Below, one piece after another: positions 12,758-25,600 of a stretch of 64,000 nt of DNA. Made by a program: the position numbers and the translations under genes. This DNA is from Syncephalis plumigaleata (Eukaryota; Zoopagomycota; Zoopagomycetes; Zoopagales; Piptocephalidaceae), in contig JAIXMF010000034.1 in assembly GCA_025201365.1 (NCBI GenBank), positions 1-64,000 on the forward strand. Reading direction: 5' to 3'. Below the pieces are notes generated by a model. That model ran no database searches. It worked only from the letters and a program-made list of their open reading frames with translations, and had not been told where the DNA came from. Position 1 is the stretch's first letter; each line of letters starts with the position of its first letter.

Positions 12758-14173
12758 TTACATCGATTGTACTTGATGTTTCACGTATCTTTTCTTCTTT
12801 TGCTTACTCGTATACTCATCGGCCTTTTGTAACGCTTCCTTGGACATGTTGGAGCAATCATGTTCGGATAGAGTGGGTAGAGGAACGGTATCGGCACACC
12901 ATTCATCTCGTTTTACTTGGATACTACTACTACTACTACCACTGGTACTGCCTTCGTGATCCTCCACTAGTATCGGCACCTTACATAATAAATGACGATA
13001 GAGACGTCGTTGTCGTCGTCGTTCCTTGGCCATCTTTCGTTTAATGCGTTTCTGCGTGTCAGCCGGTAATTCATCTATGGCGCGTGAGGGTTTACCGGGT
13101 TTCTGCCACGTTACAGGCATATTCATCAATGTACCCTGTGCTTTCTCGCTTATTTCCTGATGAATTGCAGACGGTAGTGGTGCAGTTACCTCGCCTAGAA
13201 TATGTCGAATATGACGCTTCTGCAAATTACGCTGTCTAATGGATGATAAAGCAGGATCCGGTGCTAATACAATACGTTTCGATTGTGCTTGTAGCAATGC
13301 GTGTAGACCAGCGGACATTGGTGGTACACCTTCCACTTCAAGGTTGACCATCTGATTCATTGGTGAGTCGACAGTGTCATCCGATGTAGTACGCTGTAAA
13401 TAAGGCTATCGTATAATATTAGTATACTATTGAGGGTTCATCAGTTCAAATGGTATGCTTACCTGTAATAATTCATGACGACGACGACCACGACGACCAT
13501 AGGTCAACTCGAGTATTTTCATGTTAGCTTTTGCATCATGTCGATGATTCGCCAACTCTAAACAGCGTAAACTCTAATGACAATAACAGTAGCAATTAGT
13601 TGATTCGATAATCGATAATAAACATGTCATTTCTTTTTATTATTATTACCTTGCGTGCATCTTTAATTTTAGCATTGACTCGTGCGGGGTAATTCCAATC
13701 ACGATACAATTTGAATCGATGTCGAATACGTTCACGTAGATAATCTCTAAATAGTACAGGCAATGCGTAGAATGGTAAATAAACGATAGTAGTCTAGTAT
13801 TAGAATAAATGACAGCTAGTAATTACCGTGCGTGTGGGTCAAAGAATCGTGCTGCTTCACGTAATAATGCACGATACAACTGTAATACTTCGTATCTACG
13901 ATCAGGTAAACGATACTGATAGTATTCCGGCGATGGTCTAGCTACATTATTGATAGGCATCATTTTACACTGTGCTCGTGCAGCACGCGCAGACGCCGCC
14001 TTTACCGTATGTTTTTGTTTACGCCATAAACGATGATCAGTTGTCAAATCATACTCGTCGGGTGGAGTTGGTCGTCGATATGCAACAGTGGTCGTATGTG
14101 AGCTTAACGTGCTCATACTACGCTGTGCATATCGGCGTAGAAGAGGGCGACATGAAAAAGACAAAAACGACAT
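12758..14173 (-). CDS. LYR-motif mitochondrial protein (CUP1-like)
   Basis: Four exons: 14173-13827, 13746-13650, 13573-13463 and 13393-12758, together 396 residues. The N-terminus (MSFLSFSCRPLLRRYAQR) is basic and hydroxylated, like a mitochondrial targeting peptide. The LYR core lies at about residues 95-130: VLQLYRALLREAARFF, then DYLRERIRHRFKLYRDW. LYR proteins dock on the acyl carrier protein and the Fe-S or respiratory assembly machinery. The fungal CUP1-like LYR family has this layout, with an LYR domain followed by a long basic C-terminal tail. Here the tail is RRGRRRHELLQ and later KRIKRKMAKERRRQRRLYRHL. The exact partner is unknown. Divergent from the thiamin pyrophosphokinase gene with a 193-bp shared promoter. 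Confidence 0.72.
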
Positions 14174-14366
14174 TAAGATAGTAATAATAAGAATGAAAGA
14201 AATTGGACTGCTACGCGAACATATAAATAAATAGAGCTATTGATTCTGTTATTGTAGTTTATATTACATGTGACATGACTCAGCACTATTAGAATTTTGC
14301 TTTTCTCCTTATCGCCTATTCTCTTGACTAGCAGTGTTACTATTAGTGTTATTATTGCAATTGTCA
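14174..14366. promoter_or_regulatory. Shared divergent promoter, LYR protein / thiamin pyrophosphokinase
   Basis: Only 193 bp separate two start codons on opposite strands. It is A+T-rich, with a TATAAATAAAT-like stretch at 14221-14232. Both transcription starts must lie here or overlap the coding regions. Confidence 0.55.
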
Positions 14367-14821
14367 ATGACTGCCACAGAAGTAACAAGTGATTTGCCAG
14401 AGGGTACAACTACAGAAAATGTAAAGGTCTGGCGGTTTTCTCAGTATTTATCGAGTATTGTTGGCGGTGTTGACCGGTATGCAGTCGTCATTCTAAACCA
14501 GCCACTTCAGACTCGTCATTTCAATGTATTATGGCGTCGTGGTAGGAGCAATACAATATAATATAATAACTGCTATTTCAACTATTCATATACCATGATA
14601 TAGCCACCATACGATTCTGTGCCGATGGTGGCGCTAATCGATTATACGAGGCAATATCATCCGATATATCGTAAGTTTTTACTACGTACTATGTTTATTC
14701 CATATCAACGAATACTAGTGATGATAGTACATCCAATGTAGAACATCCTGATTATATCTGTGGAGATATGGATTCTGCAAAATCATCTGTACTTGAATGG
14801 TTTTCACATCAAGTAAGGAAA

Positions 14822-14852
<31 letters not shown>

Positions 14853-15547
14853 CATCGATTATAAGCTTACATGAGTATGTATAGGGAAGTAAAATCGAAA
14901 AGATTGACGATCAAGATACGACAGATTTCCAGAAATGTATTGCTACTCTCGCTAAATGGGAGGAGCAATTTAATCGAGAACATCATACGAATCATCCACC
15001 AGTAAGCATACTATTGACATGAATGAACTTGACAAGTACTCCTAGTTAAGTGATATCTCTTTTTCATTAGATGCCTATTATTGCTATTGGCGGATTGAGT
15101 GGTCGATTTGATCAATCGATGCATTCTATTCATGTACTCTATCAAGCATTAGAACAACAACGTTCTATATATTTAGTAGCAGATGAAAGTGCCGTCTTTC
15201 TCTTGGATAGAGTAATAAGCAATTTGTTCATGATGAATAATAGTTAACGCATGTTCATCTAGGGGAATCATAGAATATACGTTGATCCTACATTGGAGGG
15301 TCCCACTTGTGGTCTACTACCCATTGGTCACAATAAGATTCATGTTAGTACAAGTGGATTACGATGGAATCTTGGTAATTGATTACTACATACAACTCAC
15401 TATTTCCATTGTTTATTAACATTGTATAATCTAGTGAATGCCGAGACATCATTTGGAAGATTACTGTCCACATCCAATGCATTAGATGACACTGTAATCA
15501 ATATTAACACGAGTGATCCTATCATATGGACAGTTGAACTACGATAA
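14367..15547 (+). CDS. THI80: Thiamin pyrophosphokinase
   Basis: Eight exons: 14367-14541, 14604-14670, 14719-14812, 14885-15001, 15071-15211, 15263-15374 and 15435-15547, with one possible further boundary. The enzyme transfers pyrophosphate from ATP to thiamin to make the cofactor ThDP in the cytosol. Motifs are FCADGGANRLYE, YICGDMDSAKSSV, DQDTTDFQKCI (the DxxxTDxxK metal and ATP site) and IIAIGGLSGRFDQSMHSI. The C-terminal barrel includes TSGLRWNL. Length is about 270 residues, normal for the fungal and animal enzyme. Introns are 50-75 nt. An internal GA microsatellite (14821-14849) lies in one intron. The stop codon lies 19 bp from the stop of the convergent Pop3-like gene. Confidence 0.9.
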
Positions 15548-15566
15548 ATAAACGCATTTTTATATT

Positions 15567-16800
15567 TTATGTATCTTTTTTTGATTTTACGTTGTTGTTA
15601 TTACTATTCGCATTCAATGGTAATGTTTTCTTTCGACGTATAGGCATACTCGTACGAAGTTGTTTGATTCTAGTTGGTACATAGTACACTTTACTATCCT
15701 CTCCACCTTTTCCTCCTTGTTGTTGTACTTGCATAGTTGGATAATTCGCATCAAGCCATGGCATGGCAGGAATACGTATTTGACTAATGGCCCAATTACA
15801 TATCTCTGCCAATACTCCGTCTACATTCGATTTAATGCCCATAACTGCTACCCTACGAATATTTAACGCTGTGGCTAATCGAGACTCTGATCCTGCGGGC
15901 ACCAATGCTATCGGTACACGTCCCGCTCTATAGGCAAGCATTGGTAGATGAGCGTACATGTGAGGTGGTGACATATCTGCTCGACAAACTATTACAAGTT
16001 TCAATGGTCGATCAGTCAATGGTAATACATGCTTTAACTTTTTAGTGCTGCTAGTAGTCGATCCTTCATCCATTGCATCTGACATAGCAGTGTCATTGTC
16101 ATTGTCATTATCACTAAGTAGTATTGTATCAGTGATTGCTGGCACACCATGACTACTACGTCGACGTGCTTCTCGTTCCAATACACGAGTGACTGATGCT
16201 AGACCAGTACATAAATAGTTGGCAATTGGTGGACAATCACCCGGTGGTGAGGGTGTAGTTACTTTTACAGTATTATTAGCAGATGTATCATTATTACTCT
16301 TGGAACGTTCACGATGAGCATGGCTTTTATCCGGATTAAATGGATGTTGACACGCTTTTCTGTAAGCATGTTGTTCTGCATGGTATTTACCTACACAAGT
16401 TATGGCGCTATAACATAGATAGGTACACGATAATGGATCAATGATTATAGTTTATCAATTCTAGTATCTAATACTTACGGGCATAATTTGTTCATCAACT
16501 TCTCTTGTTCAGTTACCTGCATTGAAGGCCTGTAATATTGAGTGATTAGTTGATATTGACAGACACACATATGATACATGTTCTAGATTACCAATAAATA
16601 TTATAAGCGGCATCTAGGGTAGCCTTGAATACAGGTCGTCTATTTTGTTCGACGGCACGAGTATTGCCACGACCACCAAACGTGCTGGCACGAGCATTAT
16701 CCCTCGACACAGAAGCGGTAACCTTAGCAGACGCTGTGTCCAAGTTGCTATTTCGATTATTGGCACTATTATTCGATTCAGTCATGAAGGGCGTTGACAT
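15567..16800 (-). CDS. POP3: RNase P/MRP subunit POP3/RPP38-like, L7Ae fold
   Basis: Three exons: 16800-16592, 16529-16479 and 16407-15567, making 366 residues. The central part (LKLVIVCRADMSPPHMYAHL, then YRAGRVPIALVPAGSESRLA and NIRRVAVMGIK) has the alternating strand and helix pattern of L7Ae/L30e RNA-binding proteins, as in Pop3/Rpp38. These bind kink-turn RNA in RNase P and RNase MRP, which process pre-tRNA and pre-rRNA in the nucleus. The N-terminal 90 residues are Asn/Ser-rich, with PVFKATLDAAYNIYWP as the only conserved-looking element. The C-terminal tail is basic (RRKKTLPL, VKSKKDT). Divergent from TRL1 with 138 bp between starts, so two tRNA-processing genes may share one promoter. 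Confidence 0.75.
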
Positions 16801-16938
16801 TATTCGAGGAAGAATAAGAAAAAAAGATGTGAAATGGCAAACTTAACATGTGACGTTTTCCTCACTTCATTATCATTATTATTTACTTCTTTCTCGCTAT
16901 TAAAGTTGTAGCTTATTGTTTTTGTTTTCTCAATAGCA
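16801..16938. promoter_or_regulatory. Shared divergent promoter, POP3-like / TRL1
   Basis: 138 bp between opposite start codons. Both products act in tRNA maturation, so co-regulation is plausible, although no specific element was identified. Confidence 0.5.
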
Positions 16939-19900
16939 ATGACTAGTATTAACAACACTACAAGTACGCCGAGTAGTGAAGAAGCGAATCATCAGTCGAA
17001 TAATCAAACAGACTCGACACTTGTTTATAAGCAACTAGTTACAGAACTACCACCGAGACCACGAACTGTTGAGGAGAAGCTTGCTAATCACCGCCTAGTG
17101 CAAAGGTTAAAGGAACGACAAGCGGAAAGGGCACCCAAGCGAGGTGGAGGATGGCGTACAGGTGGTAAACTGCTCAGATTTACATTGCAGTCGATATCGC
17201 TGTTGTCTACGGATGGACAAGCCGAGGATATAATGCTGGAGAGTGTTCGATGCGACGAGTTCTCCTACTGGCACGTACCATGTCCATTACCTACAATGGC
17301 TCGTGGTCTATTTATTCGAATGTGTGGTGCCGATGATTTCCTACCGAAAGATGATCCGGGTATTAAGCCAGATGGACTAATAGGTCAAGAAGTGTTAGAG
17401 ACATCAACGAAGCTAGGCTATGAGATTGTCATACGTGGCTATGACAAGTTCTTTTCCTACAATGAAATGCCGTCAACGAAGGTAAAGACGATCATATAAG
17501 AATGACATGAATATGCTTATAACAATAGCAATAATAATAATAATAGATGGAGGCATTAAAGGCTAATACCACTGGACCGTATGAAGTTAGTACCAAGGAG
17601 AATGGCTGTATCGTCTTCGTTGCTGCATTGTCTCCCACACAATTAGTGGTGAGCTCGAAGAATTCACTAGGCGATGATAATGCACCAAGTCATCCGCAAG
17701 TGGGCAGAAAGTGGTTGCATCAGCATTTGAAGCAAGCAAATCGAACACAACAAGAGTTTTGTCAATTCCTCTATGATCAACAGGTGACGGCGGTATTCGA
17801 GGTAATCCACTTAGCGGTGATTACAATGACATATAGCTTATTAGATTGCTGGTTTAGTTGTGTGATGATGAATTCGAAGAGCATATAGTGGCGTATCCAT
17901 CATCTAGACGTGGTCTCTACCTGCATGGCATCAATCGCAATACGACCGATCTACAAACATGGCCTATCGATCAGGTGGAGCGTGTGGCGATTGCTTTCGG
18001 TTTCCATGTCACGCAATATCGTTTGTTTGATACACTCGAGGAGGTGATCGCCTATTGCGAATCGATACAATCGGAACAGACTATCTACGATAATGGCAAA
18101 CAGATGGAGGGATTTGTCATTCGCAGCAAGTATCGCTCATCATCGTCGTCGTCGAGTAGTGAAGACGGCCGAAATAAGGTGTTCTTCTTCAAGTACAAAT
18201 TCGACGAGCCTTATCTAATGTTTCGCGAATGGCGTGAACTCACCAAGCGATGGCTGGCCGGTAATCATACATCACCACGCTACGAATGGTCGGTCGACTA
18301 TCTCAAGTGGTGTAAGGCAGCGTACAAGACAAATCCGGAATTATTTGCAAACTACCAGAATAATCATGGTATTATCGCCGTAAGAAATGCATTCCTCGAT
18401 TGGTGGCAGGCTCACAACAAGGAGCCTAAAGGCGCGCAACAGTTATCGAACAAAACACGCAAACATTTGAATCAATCCGCGTTTAATGAACCAATTGTTA
18501 AGAAACCCGTCATGCCTACTAATCTACTGGTAAAGAAACCGCTAAATATACCTGTAAAGAAGTTGGTGATTGCTCCCGTAGCCACTATTGGATGTGGTAA
18601 GTTGCTTTGTTTACCATGAGTAATAATAACCATTGTAATTGATCGTGTACAACTAGGTAAAACTACATTATCACGAGCATTGGCCGATCTATTAAAGGCA
18701 GAGCATGTACAGAATGATAATATTGAAGAAGGCAGGGGGAAACGTGTAAAGTTCAATGCAATGCTTGTCAAGGCACTCGAGAATCATGACATTGTCATTG
18801 CTGATCGGTAAGTAGGGAATGATTTGCATATGATGTCAATAATGTTAACACATGCCATGCTAGTAACAATCATATGCCGGATCATCGAAAGAATATCGCC
18901 GAGACTGTTCGAAGTGCATGTCCACAAGCGGCTCTAGTTATTATTTATTTTAAACAAGCGGAACAAGGAGCACAATTTGAATTGGCCCTACAACGTATTC
19001 AAGAGCGTGGTGAACATCATCAATTGGTAACACCGAGTAAGACTCCCAACTATCGAGGCATTATCAGAATGTTTCTACGGGATTTCACCCCTCCCGATCC
19101 CAAGTTGAATCCAGAAGACGCGGTATATGATCTGATTATTCCGATAGAATCCGCGGATACAGTGGAGAATAATCTTAGTCATGTTCTATCGAAACTATTG
19201 CCCATCACCGATATATCGCCACCATCTTCGTCGGAAATAGCGGAAGCCGCTAACAAATCTCTTCAATACCGATTACCCGTTGATGGGACGCCAAAAGTAT
19301 CGTCTCGCATAGCTGTTCCCACTTATATTGGAGTGGAGATCAAGCCGGATGCAATTACTGATCGATTAGTCGAGTGCCTAAAGAAGGCGAATCAACTACA
19401 ATTCTATGAACAACTAGTAGCCGATCAACGTGTTTCCGTTACTTTTCACGTTACACTTTGTCATGTTGCCGATAGATATTCAACGCCATGGAGTAAGGAT
19501 ATGTGGAATACTTACATGACACACATTCAGAAGAGTGATCAATCCACGCCACCACTCGATATCACCATTAACATTACACATATCGTATGGAATAATGAGG
19601 TGATGGCGTTGAAGGTCGATTTGGTTGCACCAGATTGGATTAGATCCACTAATGAGTATCCGCATATTACAATAGGCACTCGTAGTGATGTAATTAGAGC
19701 ACGTCAGTCAAATGTGCTAATGCAGAAAGCATTCACTGCAGTGAAATCAGCCCCAGAGAATGATGCAACATCGAGTAATATTGCGAATAAATCAGATCTG
19801 TTAGATGCATCACTTCGACAATCTAATACTTCCTATGCATCCAAGGCTGCCAAATCCATTGATAACATTGCACCAACTACTATCACTACTATCACTACTA

Positions 19901-19995
19901 TCACTGCTACTACAAATAATAATGCATCGCCTTCGATTATTAAGTTGGATGAACCTTGGATGATAACTGCACCACTTATGGCTTATTATAAATAA
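16939..19995 (+). CDS. TRL1: tRNA ligase, fungal three-domain type
   Basis: Five exons: 16939-17481, 17547-17801, 17858-18596, 18657-18807 and 18864-19995, giving 939 residues. The protein joins tRNA halves after intron removal, and in fungi also spliced HAC1 mRNA. Domain order is as follows. The adenylyltransferase contains the nucleotidyl-lysine motif STKENGCIVFVA and later EGFVIR and FKYKFDEPY. The polynucleotide kinase has the P-loop APVATIGCGKTTLSRAL, split by intron 4, with DRNNHMPDHRK downstream. The C-terminal cyclic phosphodiesterase has VTFHVTLCH and YPHITIGT, the two HxT motifs. All catalytic signatures are intact. The domain set is characteristic of fungi, which supports the taxonomic reading. 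The last 60 residues are a Ser/Thr/Ile repeat (TTITTITTITATT). Confidence 0.93.
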
Positions 19996-20492
19996 ACATG
20001 TGTATAGAATGGCATGTACTCAATAAATAATTGTGTTCAATTGTCCATTATCATTTATGGTTTATACTATTAGTTTTACTATCCATTAATCAACAAGTGT
20101 TAATGCCTAGCGAGTATACGTAGTTGTCTACGTATATATTTTTTAAGATCTATAGATACATCGTCAGTATAGTTGTCATGTAACACATTGGAAATGAAAT
20201 CGAATTGGCATTAAAGAAGAGAAAGACATCATAGGGTTCACTAATGTAATACTACTAAATAGTGCATTGATCATTCCTCGTAATAAGCATCAATATCATC
20301 ATCGTCATCACTGAGTCGTACCATTTATAAGAGTGAAAGAGACACGGCGTTTCGGTGATTACCGATGAAACAGAAAAAAAGAACAGAGAGAGCGAGAGAG
20401 GGAGCGAGGGAGAGACAAAACAGCCAAATAACAAGGAAGCACGAACTGCTAATGATGAGGAGGATAGCCAGCTAACTAGCTAACCGATTAAC
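19996..20492. other. Intergenic, convergent 3' ends
   Basis: 497 bp between the TRL1 and PRPP synthetase stop codons. It holds an AATAAA at 20023 for TRL1, and a purine-rich stretch (20370-20420) near the 3' end of the opposite gene. No gene was recognised. Confidence 0.55.
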
Positions 20493-21623
20493 TTACTCTG
20501 GCACATGCGAGAACAAATAGGATACCGATTCACCATTGTGAGTTCGTCGGATGGCTTCGGCCAGCGTAGCCGAAATGTCAATGGTATCCAATTTTGAGCA
20601 TAAGGACTTTTTCGATTCGTGTGGCACCGTGTTGGTAACGACAATCTTCTCCAGGACAGAGTTGTTCAACACCTCGATGGCCTTACCCGAGAGAATACCG
20701 TGAGTTACAATGGCGTAGACGCGTGTGGCGCCATTGTCCTTTAGGGTTTTGGCCGCTAAACCCAACGTGCCACAGGTATCCGCCATGTCATCGACTAGGA
20801 TGGCAATCTTGTCGCGTACATCACCCACGAGCACCATACGCGACACTTCATTGGCCTTTTTACGCTCCTTGTGAATGAGTGCAAAGTCAAGATCCAATCG
20901 ATCGGCAATCGAGGTAGCCCTAATGATCAAATCGTTAGTATTCGGTGGACACAAGCGTAGATACACGTCTATCGTTAACATGATAGTGTTATCGATCGAG
21001 TACACACCGCTTAGCACCACCGGCATCCGGCGACACGATAACCGCTTTTCGATAGTCGGGAATCTCATCGCGAATGTACTTGAGCGTCGAGGGTTCCGCG
21101 TACAAGTTATCCACTGGAACGTTAAAGAACCCTTGAATCTGGCTTGCGTGTAAATCCATCGTAATGACGTGGTCAGCTCCCGCTACCGTAAGCATGTTCG
21201 CCACGAGTTTGGCACTAATCGGGGCACGACTCTTGTCCTTTTTGTCTTGACGCGCATAGGGGAAACAAGGGATCACCGCGGTGATACGTCGTGCGGATGC
21301 TGTCTTGCAGGCATTGATCATGATAAGCAACTCCATAAGATTATCATTAATCTCGCCCGAGCCCGACTGAATAATGAATACATCCTCGTCACGCACTGAT
21401 TCACCAATGGTGACGGCAGTCTCTTGATTACTATACTTGTAAACGCCAACTTTGGCCAATTCCACACCAAGCCGACTAGGAAAGAAAACAAGGAAGAGGT
21501 AACATGCGAACTGGTTAGCATCACTGGTATGTCGTATACACGTATAGCAACTTACCTTGCTACTAGACCGGCTAATAATCGGTGTGAACTACCGGCGAAA
21601 ATCTTGATCGAATTGGTCGACAT
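20493..21623 (-). CDS. PRS: Ribose-phosphate pyrophosphokinase (PRPP synthetase)
   Basis: Three exons: 21623-21556, 21475-21008 and 20919-20493. The introns are 80 and 88 nt, and the second splits codon CGG in [13 protein letters not shown]. The enzyme makes PRPP from ribose 5-phosphate and ATP for nucleotide, His and Trp synthesis. Landmarks are [13 protein letters not shown] (N-terminus), [20 protein letters not shown], the flexible-loop region [18 protein letters not shown], the metal-binding HASQIQGFF, the regulatory PDAGGAKR, and the PRPP-binding loop [12 protein letters not shown]. The length of about 320 residues is typical of the class I enzyme. Codon use is more G+C-rich and biased than its neighbours, consistent with high expression. 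Confidence 0.95.
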
Positions 21624-22667
21624 TATGTAAAAAGTAAAGCGATATGCTACTAATAATATGCAACCAAATAGCAAGCAAGGCTGTAGTTGTCGTCGTCGTC
21701 AAGCTAGTTTAATAGAATCTGCTGTCCTAGTCCCTACAAAAGCACATAGACACGCAAACAGATGTGCAATGCTGATGAGTTCGACAGTTACCGCAAATAG
21801 ACAGGTAGAAACAGTGTCAACTGTAAAGGACGAGCACCAATATAGGAAGAGAGAGAAGGAAACAGGCAATTAGTTTGGAAACATAAAATTATATAAAAAA
21901 TAAAAAAATCAGTCATTGGCTTCTACAGTGTGCGTATTTTACACTCCTATCAAATTTCATTTTTCTCATTCTTTAATTGATATCTTAGTGTGATTTTTTG
22001 TTTATAATATTCAGCAGAGAATATGCTAGATTAATATTATACAACAAGTGTATGTTGGAGCAATAGAATATAATCAGCCATTATGGTTGTAACAAATATA
22101 CGCGGTATTATTGATGGAATATTCTAAAATAAAGTTATGCAAGTTCAGACAATGGACAAAGCATGCGGTTGCACGATACGGCAGACATTAACAATGGCAA
22201 GTCAGCGTATATCTCATTGTTTGATTAGTATCAAGTAAACGTAACATCTATAATCAATCAATGAATAGTGCTGTCATACTGATAGATACTAGTAGTAGTC
22301 ATTGTAGACTAGGTAAAAGTGTCTAGATGTGATCAATTCGATTGCGTATCTACTGTTCAATATTCATATGATTGTCATGGCACAATTACTGCCTGTTTGA
22401 TGTTCATTAGGACAAAGGCGACATTCATGCATGGTAGCATCACTCAGAAGCAATTATTGAATATGCGATGATATCGATTTGTCTATTCTGCAGGGCATTG
22501 TTGTATTACGACTATTCCACCTATAAATAAACAATGATAATCGATTCATCTTACCATCATCATCATCAAGCGTGTGTCTACTCTTTTTATTCTATTCCAT
22601 ACTCATTACTCCATTTCGTTTGTTTGTTTGTTTGTTTCTCTTGCTCTTCCATTAGGACAATATCAAC
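21624..22667. other. Intergenic, promoter side of the micro-exon gene
   Basis: 1.04 kb between two divergent genes. There is a TATAAATA-like element at 22521-22528 and a TTTG tetranucleotide run at 22618-22636. ATTAG at 22651-22655 lies just before the start codon and could be the acceptor of a 5' UTR intron. I found no coding exon here. Confidence 0.5.
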
Positions 22668-25600
22668 ATGGAATTATCTGCTGATAACAATAACAATGGC
22701 CAGCCTATAGTCAATGATACAGCATCCGTATCATCAAATTCCACTGGTATTTCTATCATCATCATCATCATCATCGATACTAGTCAACATACTAATTGTA
22801 ATACTGCTATCTAATGATCTTTCTAATGACAATCAATAGATGGTAAGTCTATATCGTATGACATTCATTGCGATACTGATGATGGTGCCACATATGATGC
22901 TGTCAATCATAGTTGGTGAGTTAAACAACGAGTGATCATGACATCTATCGTGTTGACTAAAATGTACATCAAAATCATATGTCACTATTATAGAAGCAGA
23001 CGTAAGTTGATATTCTGTCTAAATAAACATACAACGTACTAATTGTAATAATCGTATGATAGGAGGTGAGTTGTGTATCACGATGATGCTGTGCCATACA
23101 CTCATTGAAATGTGGCAATCGATTCCCGTATGATTATCATACATAGGAACACGTAAGCTACTAGTATCATTGCAATGAGCCATTTGATTCACGTATGATT
23201 GCATGTATTAGTGGGTAAGCGAGCACTCGTTGGAATGTGGCATTCGATTCACCGATGATGACGTGTAATAGATTGTAAGTGGGCGGTATTCTGATTGCAG
23301 TATACGTCATACTAATTGCAATGGCACAATTGCTTCACTTGTCATTCCACACACACACACACACACACACACACATGACAGCATGTAGGTGATCATTTCG
23401 ATCATAGCATACGATGTGCTCATTACAAGTTGACATGTCATGATACGTGTACGATGACCTGTAACAGGATGTAAGTTGCTAGTCTAGCATTACTGTATAA
23501 TGTACTAATAACAATAACAACGATCATCATCATTCTCTTTGCATATGATTGCACTAGTATGTAAGTGGATATTTCCATACTAATGCATAAAGTGTTAATA
23601 GCAATGCATCACACACTCATACATACATAATAGATTGTAAGAAGTTAGCATTCCAGTCTTACTAGTCGATGTACTCATTACCCTATGGCATACAATTCAC
23701 ATATGATTACGAGTAATAGTATGTAAGTGATGATTATTGCAATGTGCAATCGGTTAATTACAAGCTGATTAATGATTCACGCATGCATCCATGTAACAGA
23801 GGGTAACTAGACATTTCTATGGTGATATGTAATGTGTTAATCGAAATGAGGAACATGGATCATGATGGATGATTACACGGCATAGACTGTAGGTTGTCAT
23901 TCTAGTGTCAGTATACAGCATACTAATCATAGTATCTATTTATTTATTTATTATTACAAATAATAGGAGGCAAGTCATTATGATGACTATAGAATACGAT
24001 ATGCTAATTGTAGCATGATGCATGATTGACTTGTAACAACATATGCAGAAGAAAGTAAGCTAGCACTCCAATAATAATCACAATAATCATAATGCAAATA
24101 CAATTTATATACGTGTGTGTGTGATGATTACACGACATAGGATGTAAGTTAACACGTGGACTGCAATCCCAAAAGTGTAGCTCACCTATGACGATGGAAT
24201 ACAATAGGCCGTAAGTTATCATTTCGATTGAAGCATATGAGACATTAATTGGAGTATGGAATACAATCCACGTACTATCACGTACAACAGAAGGTAAACT
24301 AGCATTATAATGACAATAGACAGTGCACTAATAGGAGTGTTACATGTGATCTGTATACGATTATGCACAGCGAATAGTAAGCTAGTACTATAATGACAAT
24401 GAGTGATATGCTAATCGTGACGTGGCATACAATCCATATGCATTTATGAATGGCAGGGAGTAAGTAAACATACTGATTTCACCATGCGATGAGCTAATTA
24501 TATCGTAAAATTCATGTATGATTATGAATGGCAGTATGTAAGCTAGTATTATGATTATAGCATACGATGAGCTAATCGCAAATTGATATACACTTTACGT
24601 TGGAATACACGTTACAGTTTGTAAGCTAGCATACTGATTTCAGCATGTGATGTGATAACTATATTGTGAAACTCACGTATGATAACATATAAAAGGAGGT
24701 AAGTTTGCTTAATTATTACAGCATACGATGAGCTAATCGTAAATTGGTATACGACTCACACTTATGCACATCAGACGGTAGGTTTGCATAGCAATTATAG
24801 CATACGACAAACTAATTGAAATTGATGTACAACTCACTTGTGCTTACGCACATCAGTTCGTGAGTCATAATAATGATTATAACATACGATGAACTAATTG
24901 TAATTGATGCGCAATCCATCTATGATCACATATAACAGGAAGTAAGTAGGCATAGCGATTGCATCGTACAATGAAGTAATTGTTATCGGTGTACGGTTTG
25001 CCTATGATCGTATATAACAGGAAGTAGGTTTACATACTAATTACAGCATACGATGAACTGATCGTAAGTGCTGTACAATTCACTTATGCTTATGCGCATC
25101 AGTGGGTAAGCCGAAACTGTGACTACCGTATACGATGAATTAATCGTAATCGGTGTACAATTAATGTATGCTCATCCGCCTCAGTCAGTAAGTTTGCACA
25201 GCAGTTGCAGCACACAATGAATTAATTGTAAATTGGTTTACAATTACTTATGTTTGAACGTAACAGAAAGTAAGCCGAAATAGTGACTACCGTATACGAT
25301 GAACTAATCGTAATCGGTGTGGAATTCACTTACGCCTATGCGCATCAGTGGGTAAGCTAGAATAATGGTCATTTCATACGATGAACTAATTGTAAGCTGG
25401 TATGCAATTGATGTATGATCAACTATAACAGAAAGTAAGCTAGTATTACCATTACAGGATACGATGTGTTAATCATAATGAATACGACCCATATGTGATT
25501 ACAAATGATAGGAAGTAAGCTATTATTTGATACCAATGCTGAATGAACTAATTGCAAGATGCCCTATGATTCATGTATGCTTACATTTAATAGGAGGTAA

